Shown here: positions 13,501 to 27,600 of the stretch, in pieces
How positions within the stretch are numbered: the stretch's first letter is position 1
Layout: each line of letters opens with the position of its first letter
Assembly: GCA_963662155.1 (NCBI GenBank)
Contig: OY759261.1
Coordinates: 65,655,417-65,719,416, forward strand
Source: Lamellibrachia columna
Taxonomy: Eukaryota; Annelida; Polychaeta; Sabellida; Siboglinidae
DNA: 64,000 nucleotides
Direction: 5' to 3'
Position numbers and translations under genes: made by a program
Notes under the pieces: model-generated
Database searches by the model: none
Told to the model about the DNA's origin: nothing
The model's input: only the letters and a program-made list of their open reading frames with translations

Positions 13501-14104
13501 AAAGAATTAATAGGTTCATATTGTAGGTTTACATACATTTGGCTAAAATTACTGTTTTAGCTAATTTTAGCTGTAAGTTTACCAAGTATGCTGGTATACA
13601 ACATGTCTGCAAGTCGACACTACATTACTTGTGATACTTAAATAAATATTTATAACACCCCAAATACTACCAGTATTATCATTGATTTTTTGGGGGGGAA
13701 AATATAAAACAATTGATTAGGTTGGTGCATCCAATGGAAACAGATTTTATTTGAAATGTATTACCTCAATAGTAATATGAGAAATGTATTACCTCAACAG
13801 TAATATGAGAAATGTATTACCTCAACAGTTATATATGAGAAATGTATTACCTAGACAGTACTGGTGAGTTCTTGTGTTGGGTGTGTGGACTGTATTTAAG
13901 TCGCTGTTGCAGGTGCATCGACTGGTTGTTGTGGACGACGATGAGAGGGTCACTGGGGTCGTGTCTCTGTCAGACATTCTGTCGTATATAGTGCTGCGGC
14001 CGGTCAGTGACTTGAAGTCAGGCAGTGACATGGGTCAGAAGAAATTGACACTGCAGCATTCAGCGCCTCCCTCACTGTCTGTCTTAGCGACAGTGACGCC
14101 CTAA
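4545..14104 (+). CDS. PRKAG: AMP-activated protein kinase gamma subunit (5'-partial, seven exons)
   Basis: Regulatory gamma subunit of the AMPK heterotrimer, the cytosolic and nuclear energy sensor that binds AMP, ADP and ATP through four CBS motifs. Exons: 4545-4590, 9466-9644, 10127-10207, 11204-11326, 12253-12324, 13291-13365, 13913-14104 (768 nt, 255 residues plus stop). All are bounded by AG and GT and all phases agree. The first exon encodes [11 protein letters not shown], the linker before CBS2. CBS2 holds HRLPVI and [16 protein letters not shown]3 holds [21 protein letters not shown]4 holds VHRLVVVD and VSLSDIL, including the nucleotide-contacting His, Arg and Asp positions known for the family. 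CBS1 was not found in 1-4544, so the 5' exons are probably upstream of the window. The C-terminus runs about 30 residues past the last CBS strand with no recognised domain, so an unseen final splice is possible. The first intron is mostly minisatellite. Family assignment is secure. The vertebrate paralogue number is not implied. Confidence 0.95.
5063..5165 (+). repeat. Two-copy tandem repeat, about 51 bp
   Basis: CCACCTAGGTCACAGTGTTC occurs twice with similar flanks (TAGTTCACTTTT), directly before the large 23-bp array. Confidence 0.75.
5211..6402 (+). repeat. Minisatellite, about 23-bp unit, roughly 50 copies
   Basis: The unit is close to CCTTTCCTCTGGGGCATTCA plus CAC, with frequent variants (GGGACATTAACAC, GGAGCATTCACAC) and one- or two-base length changes. 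It lies wholly inside the PRKAG intron 4591-9465. Its pyrimidine-rich strand is the transcribed sense strand. Open frames in it follow from the repeat period and are not genes. Confidence 0.95.
7140..9310 (+). repeat. Minisatellite of 49- and 32-bp units with a 130-bp higher-order period
   Basis: The 49-bp unit contains TTGTGCTTCCTTGTTCTGGG, TGACATTGTCCGTAGAG and TTTAACCACTGA. A shorter 32-bp unit replaces the second half with TGACATTAATAA. In 7431-8170 and parts of 8450-8960 they recur as 49+49+32 = 130 bp. The left edge (7140-7380) uses a diverged 49-bp form (TTCAATCACTGA). It lies inside the PRKAG intron. Confidence 0.95.
9311..9455 (+). repeat. Short tandem array, about 39-bp unit, abutting a PRKAG exon
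   Basis: Units contain TGTAGAAGTATTCAATGACT followed by GAAACTTTGACTG, present about three times with decay. The AGAAGTATTCAATGACT part closely matches the splice junction and first bases of the exon at 9466 (AGAAGTACTCAATGACT). Confidence 0.85.
9466..9644 (+). CDS. PRKAG: PRKAG exon: CBS2
   Basis: Acceptor CCATAACAG, donor GTGAGT. It carries [22 protein letters not shown] and [14 protein letters not shown]. The exon is 179 nt (2 nt plus 59 codons) and ends in phase 0. A minisatellite stands immediately upstream. Confidence 0.96.
9681..9763 (+). repeat. Short tandem repeat, 16-bp unit, five copies
   Basis: Units are variants of CTCTGTCTGACCAGTG, located 37 bp after the CBS2 exon donor in the PRKAG intron. 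Confidence 0.85.
9846..10072 (+). repeat. Two-copy interspersed duplication in a PRKAG intron
   Basis: Both copies contain AATGTTATTTATC, then GCCAGTTCAGCACTGTTT and TTAGTGACATCATACTTCTA, at about 9846-9930 and 9991-10072. The second copy ends 55 bp before the exon at 10127. Confidence 0.75.
10127..10207 (+). CDS. PRKAG: PRKAG exon: CBS2-CBS3 linker
   Basis: Acceptor GCGTTGTAG, donor GTATGT. The 27 codons include [19 protein letters not shown], the typical linker that follows FLYLY. Phase 0 at both ends. Confidence 0.92.
10773..11104 (+). mobile_element. tRNA-derived SINE
   Basis: The 5' head resembles a tRNA, with a box-A-like TAGCATACCGG and a box-B-like GGTTTCAAATCCC about 50 bp later. 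A tRNA-unrelated body follows, with GAACGAATAGCCTTCGCGCA, GGGTGAAGTGTAAAGCGCTT and CTATATAAGAACGT, and a TTTACCTTTTT tail. A clear second copy of head, body and tail lies reversed at 39,714-39,992, which supports dispersal as a SINE. Confidence 0.85.
11204..11326 (+). CDS. PRKAG: PRKAG exon: CBS3
   Basis: Acceptor TTTGTCTCAG, donor GTAAGT. The 41 codons include [20 protein letters not shown] and [11 protein letters not shown]. The frame stays open through the donor into a LINE remnant (see findings). Confidence 0.96.
11330..11760 (+). mobile_element. LINE 3' fragment (reverse transcriptase C-terminal tail)
   Basis: The frame includes [20 protein letters not shown], a motif typical of the C-terminus of CR1/L2-like non-LTR retrotransposons. 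It ends at TGA 11699-11701 and is followed by CTCAGGTTCCTGGGGATGTA and an AT-rich TTATTATTG end. The same 3' end recurs at 17,519-17,615 (reversed) and 51,340-51,400. It is truncated at the 5' side and sits in the PRKAG intron just after the CBS3 exon. Confidence 0.85.
12253..12324 (+). CDS. PRKAG: PRKAG exon: CBS3-CBS4 linker
   Basis: Acceptor CTTCTTGCAG, donor GTGAGA. The 24 codons include [18 protein letters not shown], a signature of the family after CBS3. Phase 0 at both ends. Confidence 0.95.
12491..12811. mobile_element. hAT-type MITE
   Basis: The left end CAGGCATTCCCGAACTGT is an imperfect inverted match (about 14 of 18) to the right end ACAGTTTGGGATCCCCTG. The 321-bp size and TIR style (CAGGGGNTCCCAAACTG) fit non-autonomous hAT elements. 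Flanking 8-mers are only partly alike, so the target duplication has decayed. Confidence 0.65.
13291..13365 (+). CDS. PRKAG: PRKAG exon: start of CBS4
   Basis: Acceptor TTTGTGTTTCAG, donor GTAGGT. The 25 codons include [20 protein letters not shown] and end KAE. Phase 0 at both ends. Confidence 0.94.
13750..13862 (+). repeat. Tandem repeat, about 27-30 bp, four copies
   Basis: GAAATGTATTACCTCAACAG followed by TAATATGA recurs four times with small variants, 50 bp before the last PRKAG exon. Confidence 0.85.
13913..14104 (+). CDS. PRKAG: PRKAG last exon: end of CBS4 and C-terminus
   Basis: Acceptor CGCTGTTGCAG. It begins [20 protein letters not shown] and reads on to TAA at 14102-14104. The CBS4 strand and SLSD motif are clear. 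The following Ser/Lys-rich tail of about 30 residues has no recognised match. Confidence 0.9.
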   Translation: MHRLVVVDDDERVTGVVSLSDILSYIVLRPVSDLKSGSDMGQKKLTLQHSAPPSLSVLATVTP

Positions 14105-15110
14105 CATTGGCTCTAGTGTGCTTAACAACGCTAGGAACGGCTCTCGCAGGAGACAGGGTAGCAACTTTGTTGGATTACTCAGCGAGCAAGCCAGTTGCCA
14201 TGGTAGCCAGGTGGTTGCCATGGCGACGGATGTTGGTGCAGTGGTGGTGGATGTTGCCTTGCTAGCAATGGTAGTTGACTCCACTTGACAACTGGGATCA
14301 TCGCCACGATGACAGTAGTTGCCGCTGACAACCAGCACACTGTTGCAATGGAAATGCCGAATTGAAGGAGTCTATGATGTTTGGTGGATAGCTTTGTGAC
14401 GAGTGCCAGGCAAGGTCCGGGAGAGAAAGATGCCGGGATTTGGAATAAGAAAGCAACTAAAAGTGGATACGACAAGCTCAGCATGGAGTGTGAAATTAAA
14501 AATACATGGAAATACACCGGAAATGAGCAGAGAAAAGTGTACGATAACATCAACTTAAGGGTGGAATAGTGGTGGGCCGTGTCTGACCATGCGGCGAAAG
14601 ACAATAGAATGACATGGGAGCTCATGTGGTAGTGGAAAACGGTGATTATGGAACTGTATGTATCAGTGTTTTTAAATCAGCCGACAGATGGCGCTCTCTG
14701 ATAGGTGATCGGGAAGAAAAAGGTGATTAACGCTGGAGTCTATATGATATGCGATGATTCGGTTTTTGCAATGGCATCGTTAAAGGATTTTCTTGCACAC
14801 GTTCTGGCCAACGTACTCTGTATGCTAGTTTTAGTTAATGAAGGGGCGGGCGGGTTGTTTAGATACGAAATGTTATGTAAGACTATTGTTATTTCAGTTC
14901 AGCAAGGTGACTTCACACAAGAGGATGCGATCAAATGGCAGGTCCACGTTTTTGTTAATGCTTAAAATTTGGCACGAATTTATCCGGTTAATTTTAGAGA
15001 GATGTCGGGGGAAGGGCGGGAAAGGGGAATTAATGTGGGTCGGGGGAAACGTCACCAGGTGTGTCGATTGGGAAGTTTTGTGAAAGTGGCAATAAATTTG
15101 TACAAATGTT
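14105..15110 (+). other. Probable PRKAG 3' UTR
   Basis: There is no convincing coding sequence after the stop. The first clear AATAAA is at 15091-15096, followed by a T-rich stretch, so a UTR of about 1 kb is a reasonable guess. The end is inferred, not shown. Confidence 0.4.
15091..15096 (+). promoter_or_regulatory. Candidate polyadenylation signal for PRKAG
   Basis: Canonical AATAAA about 1 kb after the PRKAG stop codon, with T-rich sequence about 30-45 nt downstream. Confidence 0.4.
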
Positions 15111-15313
15111 CAGCAATTGCATCATCGTTTTCATGTTATTCCAGTGCACGTCACTAGAAACATCTTCTGCAGTGTGCGTTAGCAGCTTATATTATCAGAT
15201 GTACGTCGGCGGCTTATCATCAAATGCAATCCACAGCGCTATTTACATCCCTTCCAGGTGTAGTATATTGCCAAAGCTGGTGAACCCGCATCACAATTGT
15301 TCTTCAGATACAA

Positions 15314-15687
15314 CTACTGCCCAATGAAGGCCTATGCCCTATACTTCCCAATGAAAGCCTATGCCCTCTACTTCCCAATGAAGGCCTATGCCCTCTACTG
15401 CCCAATGAAGGCATACGCCCTCTACTGCCCAATGAAGGCATACGCCCTCTACTGCCCAATGAAGGCATACGCCCTCTACTGCCCAATGAAGGCCTACGCC
15501 CTCTACTGCCCAATGAAGGCCTACGCCCTCTACTGCCCAATGAAGGCCTACGCCCTCTACTGCCCAATGAAGGCCTACGCCCTCTACTGCCCAATGAAGG
15601 CCTAAGCCCTCTACTGCCCAATGAAGGCCTACACCCTCTACTGCCCAATGAAGGCCTATGCCCTCTACTGCCCAATGAAGGCCTACT
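15314..15687 (+). repeat. Minisatellite, 27-bp unit, about 14 copies
   Basis: Unit CCCAATGAAGGCCTACGCCC plus TCTACTG. The period is a multiple of three, so one forward frame reads MKAYALYCP repeatedly (interrupted at 15603 by TAA) and one reverse frame reads GSRGRRPSL repeatedly. It lies past the likely PRKAG polyadenylation site, in the convergent intergenic region. There is no evidence that either frame is translated. Confidence 0.93.
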
Positions 15688-16644
15688 TGGATTTAAGTCT
15701 ATAAAAAATCTCAGATTTATGCAAAGGGTATTTTATACGCACCAATTTTATGTCTGACTAGTCTTCTTTAGAAGAATCGGCCAGCAGTTTTTGGCACTGC
15801 CCTTTGTGAGACTAACAAAGGCTTTGCGTGGCTTATGCCTCTTGAAGGAAAGCGACTTCACATCAGCAATCAATGTGCAGAGAAGTGATCAAAGTCCTTT
15901 TGGCGAGCACAAAGTTGAGCAATTTTACTCTTAGATACATATAGATCTTTAAAATATTCTTTACATTTTTATTGTTTTTATTTGGTTGTTTCACCAAAAT
16001 GCTGAAAAATAACTTAACTCAAACTAAATGCCGAAGTGGGAGGAGCTATCGTAATGCAGAGTAGGCGAAATGGGAATAATATCACTACAGGCGTACTGAG
16101 AGGGTGACTCACCGAGAGTACCTAGGCGAAATGAGAGTTATCCAAATGCAGAGTAGGTGTAAACTAATGGGTGACTAGGCCTGGCCCCCCTCTGCCAGAT
16201 CCTAGATATAAACTAGTGGGTGACTAGGCTTGATCCCCCTTGGCCTAATCCTAGATATGCCACTGATTTTTAACCACACAATTAGAAACAAAAGGACAAC
16301 ACGCACAGTTCAATCAGATTTAATTACTGCAGTCCTAATCCAATTCCCACTTATCTATAGCTGCACTATATGTTTGAATGTCAAGTCGACCACACCACAT
16401 TTAATAAGCCAAGTTGATCAAATTGTTTTTCAAGTGATTATGCTAAAACATCAACACATTAAACATTTTTACAAGTAATTTTTTATGACATTCATTAGTG
16501 ACGTGACAAGAGCTGGAAGTATGTGATTTGGTCAGACTGCTCGACATATCAGTAAGGTGATGGCAGTACATGTCAAGATGTTACAGAATTTATCATGAGT
16601 TATTGTCCATATTTCCCTGCCACCTGTAGTTCTCTACAATGATT
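15688..16644. other. Intergenic region between convergent PRKAG and peptidase genes
   Basis: No gene or repeat family was recognised. The peptidase 3' UTR must extend into its right part. Reverse-strand ATTAAA hexamers occur near 16,318 and 16,399 but none stands out. Confidence 0.4.
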
Positions 16645-21811
<5,167 letters not shown>

Positions 21812-22857
21812 CACAAGACCACCTGTTTACCTAAACTCAATGTCGCGGAGCCTGGTGTTCCCTGCAAATTGTTCGTGATGAAGGCTCGATAAATAAATTT
21901 TTTTTTTAAGATTAAATACAGCATAATTTTTATTTGGTGTTTTGTGGGTGTTAGAGAAAATTGCACAAACTACGTATATGGGTTATTAAATGTAATTAAG
22001 AATTATAAAACATTACAAAATAATTTATGAACAAGGGACAATATTGCGAAAATACCGTGGCGTCGTCTGGCGACTAACACAAGTATTGCATGAATGACAT
22101 CATTTTAACAGCAGACGACACAAGTTGATGCAAAGCGTGTTTCTGAAACAGGACAAAACGCGTACGTACTAGCAGTCTCAGAGAAGGAATTCGATTATTT
22201 ATCGACAACGAAAGGTTACCATAAAAGTACAATGTATCGTGTACCATTATTACGTTAAATTTACAAATTTAGGAGACGACGCCACGGCCACGGGCATGGG
22301 GCACCTCATAATCTAGGCAGAATCGTCCGCCCCTCTCTTGACTTGAGCTTTGGGGCGGAGGTCGAGCCGTGAGAATCGTACTGCGCGGTTTTGGGCTTTC
22401 CGTATCCAAATGGCTACGGAGCTAATAACTTAAGTTTTAAGACCGGTAGGGCACTAACCGTGTGTAACGTGTGTATTCCGTTACATACAACCGACATTTG
22501 GGCGTCAAGGAACAGAAGAAATGTGCTCCAAATAATTATTTATGAGCACATTTATCGGTCACGTAGAAAATATTTCATAAATAGCGCCATACTGGGTCTG
22601 TGCACGTGATGTTGCCTTTGGGTCACATGGTCTAACGCGATTTCGTGTAGAATGAGGCCAGAGTGGGCCAGCAGCACATACATAAATAAAACACCCGTTA
22701 GTAAGTTAGTAGTTTATAGAGGGATGATTAATTATGTAACTCTATGACTATGCCTATGGCCAGCAAACAGCAATTCTTAGCATGACCTTATATTGATCTA
22801 CAAAAATCCCATCAGCAAACACTCAATAATAATTTCTGGTAGTGGTAAGCATGCAAA
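21812..22857. other. Intergenic region, left part of the head-to-head promoter interval
   Basis: The peptidase promoter should lie here. 22,265-22,400 is noticeably richer in GC and CpG than its surroundings, as expected near an unmethylated start site. No TATA box or other element could be assigned. Confidence 0.35.
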
Positions 22858-23642
22858 CAGGGTTGTTTGATTTAAATAACTCCAAAAAAATCATTGATTT
22901 ATGATTTTTTATTTCGGATTTTTTAATCGCTGATTTATATGAATTTAACACAAATAATTGTTTACAAGCATCGAGATCAACAAAGTTTTGTATGTTTTTT
23001 AATACAAAAGCATAATGTGCGCATACTTGTGTAGTTGTATAGTCACCAGATAGCCCAATAGTCAAATATTTTATGACATTGTGTATGTTTGAGCTCTTCC
23101 CTTTCTGAATGCAGTGAAGCCACACAAACTTGTCTTCAAGAGGAAGTATATTTTCAAGTCAGAAGCCCTGAGTTAAAGTCCACTTAGAGCTTGTGCTAGT
23201 TGTTACCAATTCAGTATGTTGACTCAAGTGAGACAGTTTTGGTGACAATTGTTTAATACTGCCAGTTTGCAGTCTGGTTGGAGACTCATAGAGTACACAG
23301 AGCCCTGGACAGGTGCTAATCCATCCTCTCAGCAAACAATAATTAGCACTGCTACAACCACAGACACACAGCATGCTTTCCTTTCCAAGACAGATTATGC
23401 AACTACAGGGGGTGAGGCCTTGTGGACATTGCCTAATGTCTTTATATAAGCAAAAATCAAGTACCCTCTGTTAAGACAAGTACCCAAATCGATTTGAATA
23501 GAACATGTTTGAAAGAGTTTATAAATATAAACATCTATATATAAATATCTATATACCAGATTTAAAAAATAAATAAAATTTAAAAAATCCGCTTTAAATA
23601 AAAAATAGATTTTTTTTTTAATCAGGATTATTTTCAACCCTG
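22858..23642. mobile_element. hAT-type element or MITE, 785 bp
   Basis: The ends CAGGGTTG and CAACCCTG are perfect inverted repeats, extending imperfectly (TTTGATTT against AAATAATC). Flanking 8-mers CATGCAAA (22850-22857) and CTTGCAAA (23643-23650) match at 7 of 8, the duplication length expected for hAT. A reverse frame with KFVWLHC near 23,110 may be a BED-finger remnant. No intact transposase is present. Confidence 0.8.
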
Positions 23643-24655
23643 CTTGCAAAGTAATTTTTTATCAAGTTATGAATATCATGAAAGTGTTCCGTGTTATATT
23701 ATTATATCAAAATATATTTTGCACAGAGAAGACTCTGTAACGTTATTGTTGTAAACAGACGCTGTGACGTCTCTGATGCGATATCAAGTGAGATTTCAGT
23801 GGGTTGAAAACAGGAATGGCTTGAAAACTGCACCGGTAACTATACTAGTAGTTACAGCACATCAGGGCTCATCACATCATAATAAATAAGGCTTTTTGAA
23901 TTTTTTTTCTATTACCTCCCAGTCCAGAGGTATTAAATTTTTGTCGCTTTTGTCTTCATTATTTAGAAACAAAAAATGCCAAGATTTGAAAATCTATAGC
24001 TTTCAAGATGGAGTCACACTAGCTGACCCTAGCCATAACCAGTTACATTGCTGCTTTTTGTTATCACGAGATTCCAGGTGATTGGTGATAATAAAACATG
24101 GTTGTTACTGTCATGGAAAGTATTCTTTTTGTAATATTTTGTTCTCTTAGACCCTACTATTTACATACAAGTTCCTGATTTTCCTAGACTACCCGATTTA
24201 CGTATAAATCCCCGATTTTCTAAGACCCTCCGATTTACATATAAATCTCCTGGATTGGCATTTCTGAAACTTAACATGTATACTCTGACGGCTAACGTTT
24301 CATCCTTTCGAACGATGGTCATGAATTCAGCAGGATCCTGTGCTTCAGAGGATCCTAGATTTTTATCCCGAAGCGTTAGACCGTTAGATTTCCATGATTA
24401 GATGAATTGGTCAGAATCCGTAGTTCTCTGGAGCTCGACATGGTATATTATTAGTTAAAACACCATTACCACACACGTAAACCGACAGTAAATGGCCGCC
24501 ATGCGTAGCGCCTGAAACCGGTCATAACCGGCTGGCAGCAGTTTCCCCTGAAACGGGCTTGCATATTCAATCCAATAAAACTTTAATGTCCATTTAAAAA
24601 CGGAAAATTCCCCGGTTTTTCGCAGATATAAAATGTTACGGCTACTATATATGCG
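23643..24655. other. Intergenic region, right part of the head-to-head interval
   Basis: No gene recognised. About 24,145-24,255 holds a three-copy degenerate repeat of about 37 bp (CCGATTTACGTATAAATC type). The ankyrin-gene promoter is expected at the right end. Confidence 0.35.
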
Positions 24656-27600
24656 ATGACACGAATACGCACAAAGTTTAAAAATTGCTTCGTGCATTTA
24701 TTTCAGATATTGAACAAGTTAGATGTCATGAACTGGTACAACAGAACATTAAGCGATTGGCACCAGATAATAATAAATGGTTTGTCAAAAAATTACAATG
24801 ATCTTCTGTGTGCACCGGAAGCCATATACCTCATTCTTTTTGACTGGTGTGCGTACATACTTGGGTGTCTCAAGGATGGTAAGTACAACTTGTATGATTT
24901 AAAAACACACAAAGAACCTGTACAAATTATGGCTGCTGCAGATGTTAATAATAATAACATTTATAAAATGCAGTATCTCCGGAATATAAATTATGTTCTG
25001 AGTTCAAAATACTAGATTGTTAACAATTAATCAATATAATATATTGTATACATATATCTATACAATATTCATGCTAACACAATAAACATATTAGATAGTG
25101 GTAGTAGCAGCTTATCTTGTTATATATGAATACTGGATTTGTTGGTATGAAATGGATTAAAGTATAGCCCACTAAGATGAGCCACAGAGTTTAAATATAA
25201 TTATTTTGACTATAAACATAATTGATTAATTGTTTATGAATATATTTACCTTGCTGTTCAGCATGCAATGTAAACGTGATGTTTAAGTCAAAACATTCAA
25301 ATTAAACAGATGACAGTCAAATTATATTAACCAATTGTGGTTAACTAAGACAGGTTTGGGTGTTCAAGATATTAGTATAGATATAGTTTATACCATATAA
25401 CATGATTTTACTATAAAAACGATCAGACTTTGTACCTTTTAAAGCATGATTTATGTATTTAGCGCTTATGTATAATTGTATACTGTATATTGTGACACAT
25501 CTCGTGACATCTGTCTAGCCTACAACTGGTTCGGGAGGCGATGGCAGCATGATGAAGTGGACGTTTATATAGCATTGATTTTCGTAACAGGTATCTTCTG
25601 TCTGCCTGCACTCTTCATGCTAGGTACGTGTGTGCACTTTCAGATTTTCTATTATTTTACTTCAAATCCAGAAAGTACATTTCTAAAATTATGCACTGTT
25701 CAAAACGAAATAGTATAAAATTAACTGGATGTAACATGCATAGATGGAATAAATGTACTCGGTGATCATAACAAATTTGGGTAGTCATACTTGTACTCAA
25801 TTACATTGGTCAAAATGGCCACAGTATCATATTCGTACTCAATTACGTTGCCAAAGTGATCGTAATTACGATTTCCACACAATTACAATTTTCTTGTGCA
25901 TATTTCTTTTGTCCAGGTCTCAACTACAACGGAAGAAGGCTTTTCTGTTTTTGTATCTAGTGCATATACAGCGATTGTATTTTAATATCAAGTTTGATTT
26001 TGTCTTGAATAACATTATTTACAATAACAAGTAAATAACAAGAGGGTTGGATAGTGGTGACGTATTCCATTCTTTTCCAGCTCAGTGCTTCTTTTTCACG
26101 GGAAAGTGGGCTCCTAATGATAGATTCCGAAAGCATATATCCCAACGGAAAATTCTCCATTTGCATGAACTGGCAAAGGTAAGTATCCTATGCAATAGAA
26201 TTGTAAAATATAATAATATGGCAAACTGAGTTGTCATGTGGACTGACTATTATAACGATGTTAGTGCATTTCTTGAGAGGTCAAACTATTTCAGATTTCA
26301 CTGTCCAAGAAATCATCGGTCCATTTAAGGATCTAGTGGACAGTTTGATGATGTCCACAAAGTATGGATGAAATGTCAGTAGAATCATTCAGTTTTGTTT
26401 GAAATGGGAAATTTTTTTGATAAAGTACATATTTTCTTGTGTCTATCACACATCAACACACACAACAGTTAGAAAATCAAATAACAAACTTATAGTGGCT
26501 GAAGCTGTAAAAAAAAACTAGTAAAATGCTGATTGTTTAGTGCTCAACAAATAAACAGATTTTAATATTACAGATGTAATTTTCAGTAACGGTGATTGGC
26601 CACATAGGTCCATGTTTTTAACTGGTGTCTGTATATTACTGACCGGTGGATAAAACCATACAATACTTAACAGAAGTACAAATACTTTTGATGTTAGGTA
26701 GATTTCTGGCTATATCTCAAGATTTTATTTGATGTAGGTATATTTTGTAGCTTGATTAATGTTTATAGCAACACTCAATCAGAATAGGAATGCAATACAC
26801 AAATTGCTATTTCAAGTTAAAATACTGAAACCAAACAAATGTGGCAGATCAGTGTATATTTTATATGATATAATATGGACCTAGTTTCTATTGCTTCCAA
26901 CTTTTAGATTAAAAAAGCTGAAATCAACATTTTGATGACCAATCCAACCACATGGTGTCATCAACCAGGCATCTTTGTTTCTGTCATCAGAATACAAGTA
27001 TTTACTGTCCCATGATGAATAAATGTATCTCTGCTGCAGACAGCATACAAAGAGGGTCATGCTGAAATGGTGCTGGAGTACGCTGATGAATTTTCCCTCA
27101 ACATCAATAACCCTGCCCCAAACACAGGTCTTACCCTGTTCCTGGTCAGTGTGGTTTACTTAGCACTGTACAGCGAACGACTAAGAGATTGTTTTGTAGT
27201 ATACGGAAAGCTTTTCTGTATTCATGACATAAATGAGAAACTGTTTGTCAATCGTGAGATGTAAATATGTTATTTTGTTGTTATTCATTTTGTTATTCCA
27301 CATTGCTATGTAACAGTTTTTATGCACATAAACATTTCAGTAATTATTTTTAAATGTTGATATTAAATTTAGAAACATTATTCTGTAGTCATTTCACCTC
27401 ATCATATTGTGTACTTCTGAATCCAGGATATATATATATAACCCCTCTGGACAAACCCTCTCGGACATAACCCCCTCATGACAAAAACCCCTCTGGACAT
27501 AACCCCCTCTGGACAAAACTTTCTAATGTAAATACAGAAAGCCCCTCAATTTACGGCGAAATGAAAATGGATGACCAATTATTTTAATCATTCCTTCATT

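Noticed and set aside
27145..27260. Extension of ankyrin exon D to the open frame end, or splicing at GTCTTA (27128)
   Set aside because: The donor at 27145 (GTCAGT) joins GLTLFL to CACLSGN in phase and restores the ankyrin pattern. The alternatives do not.
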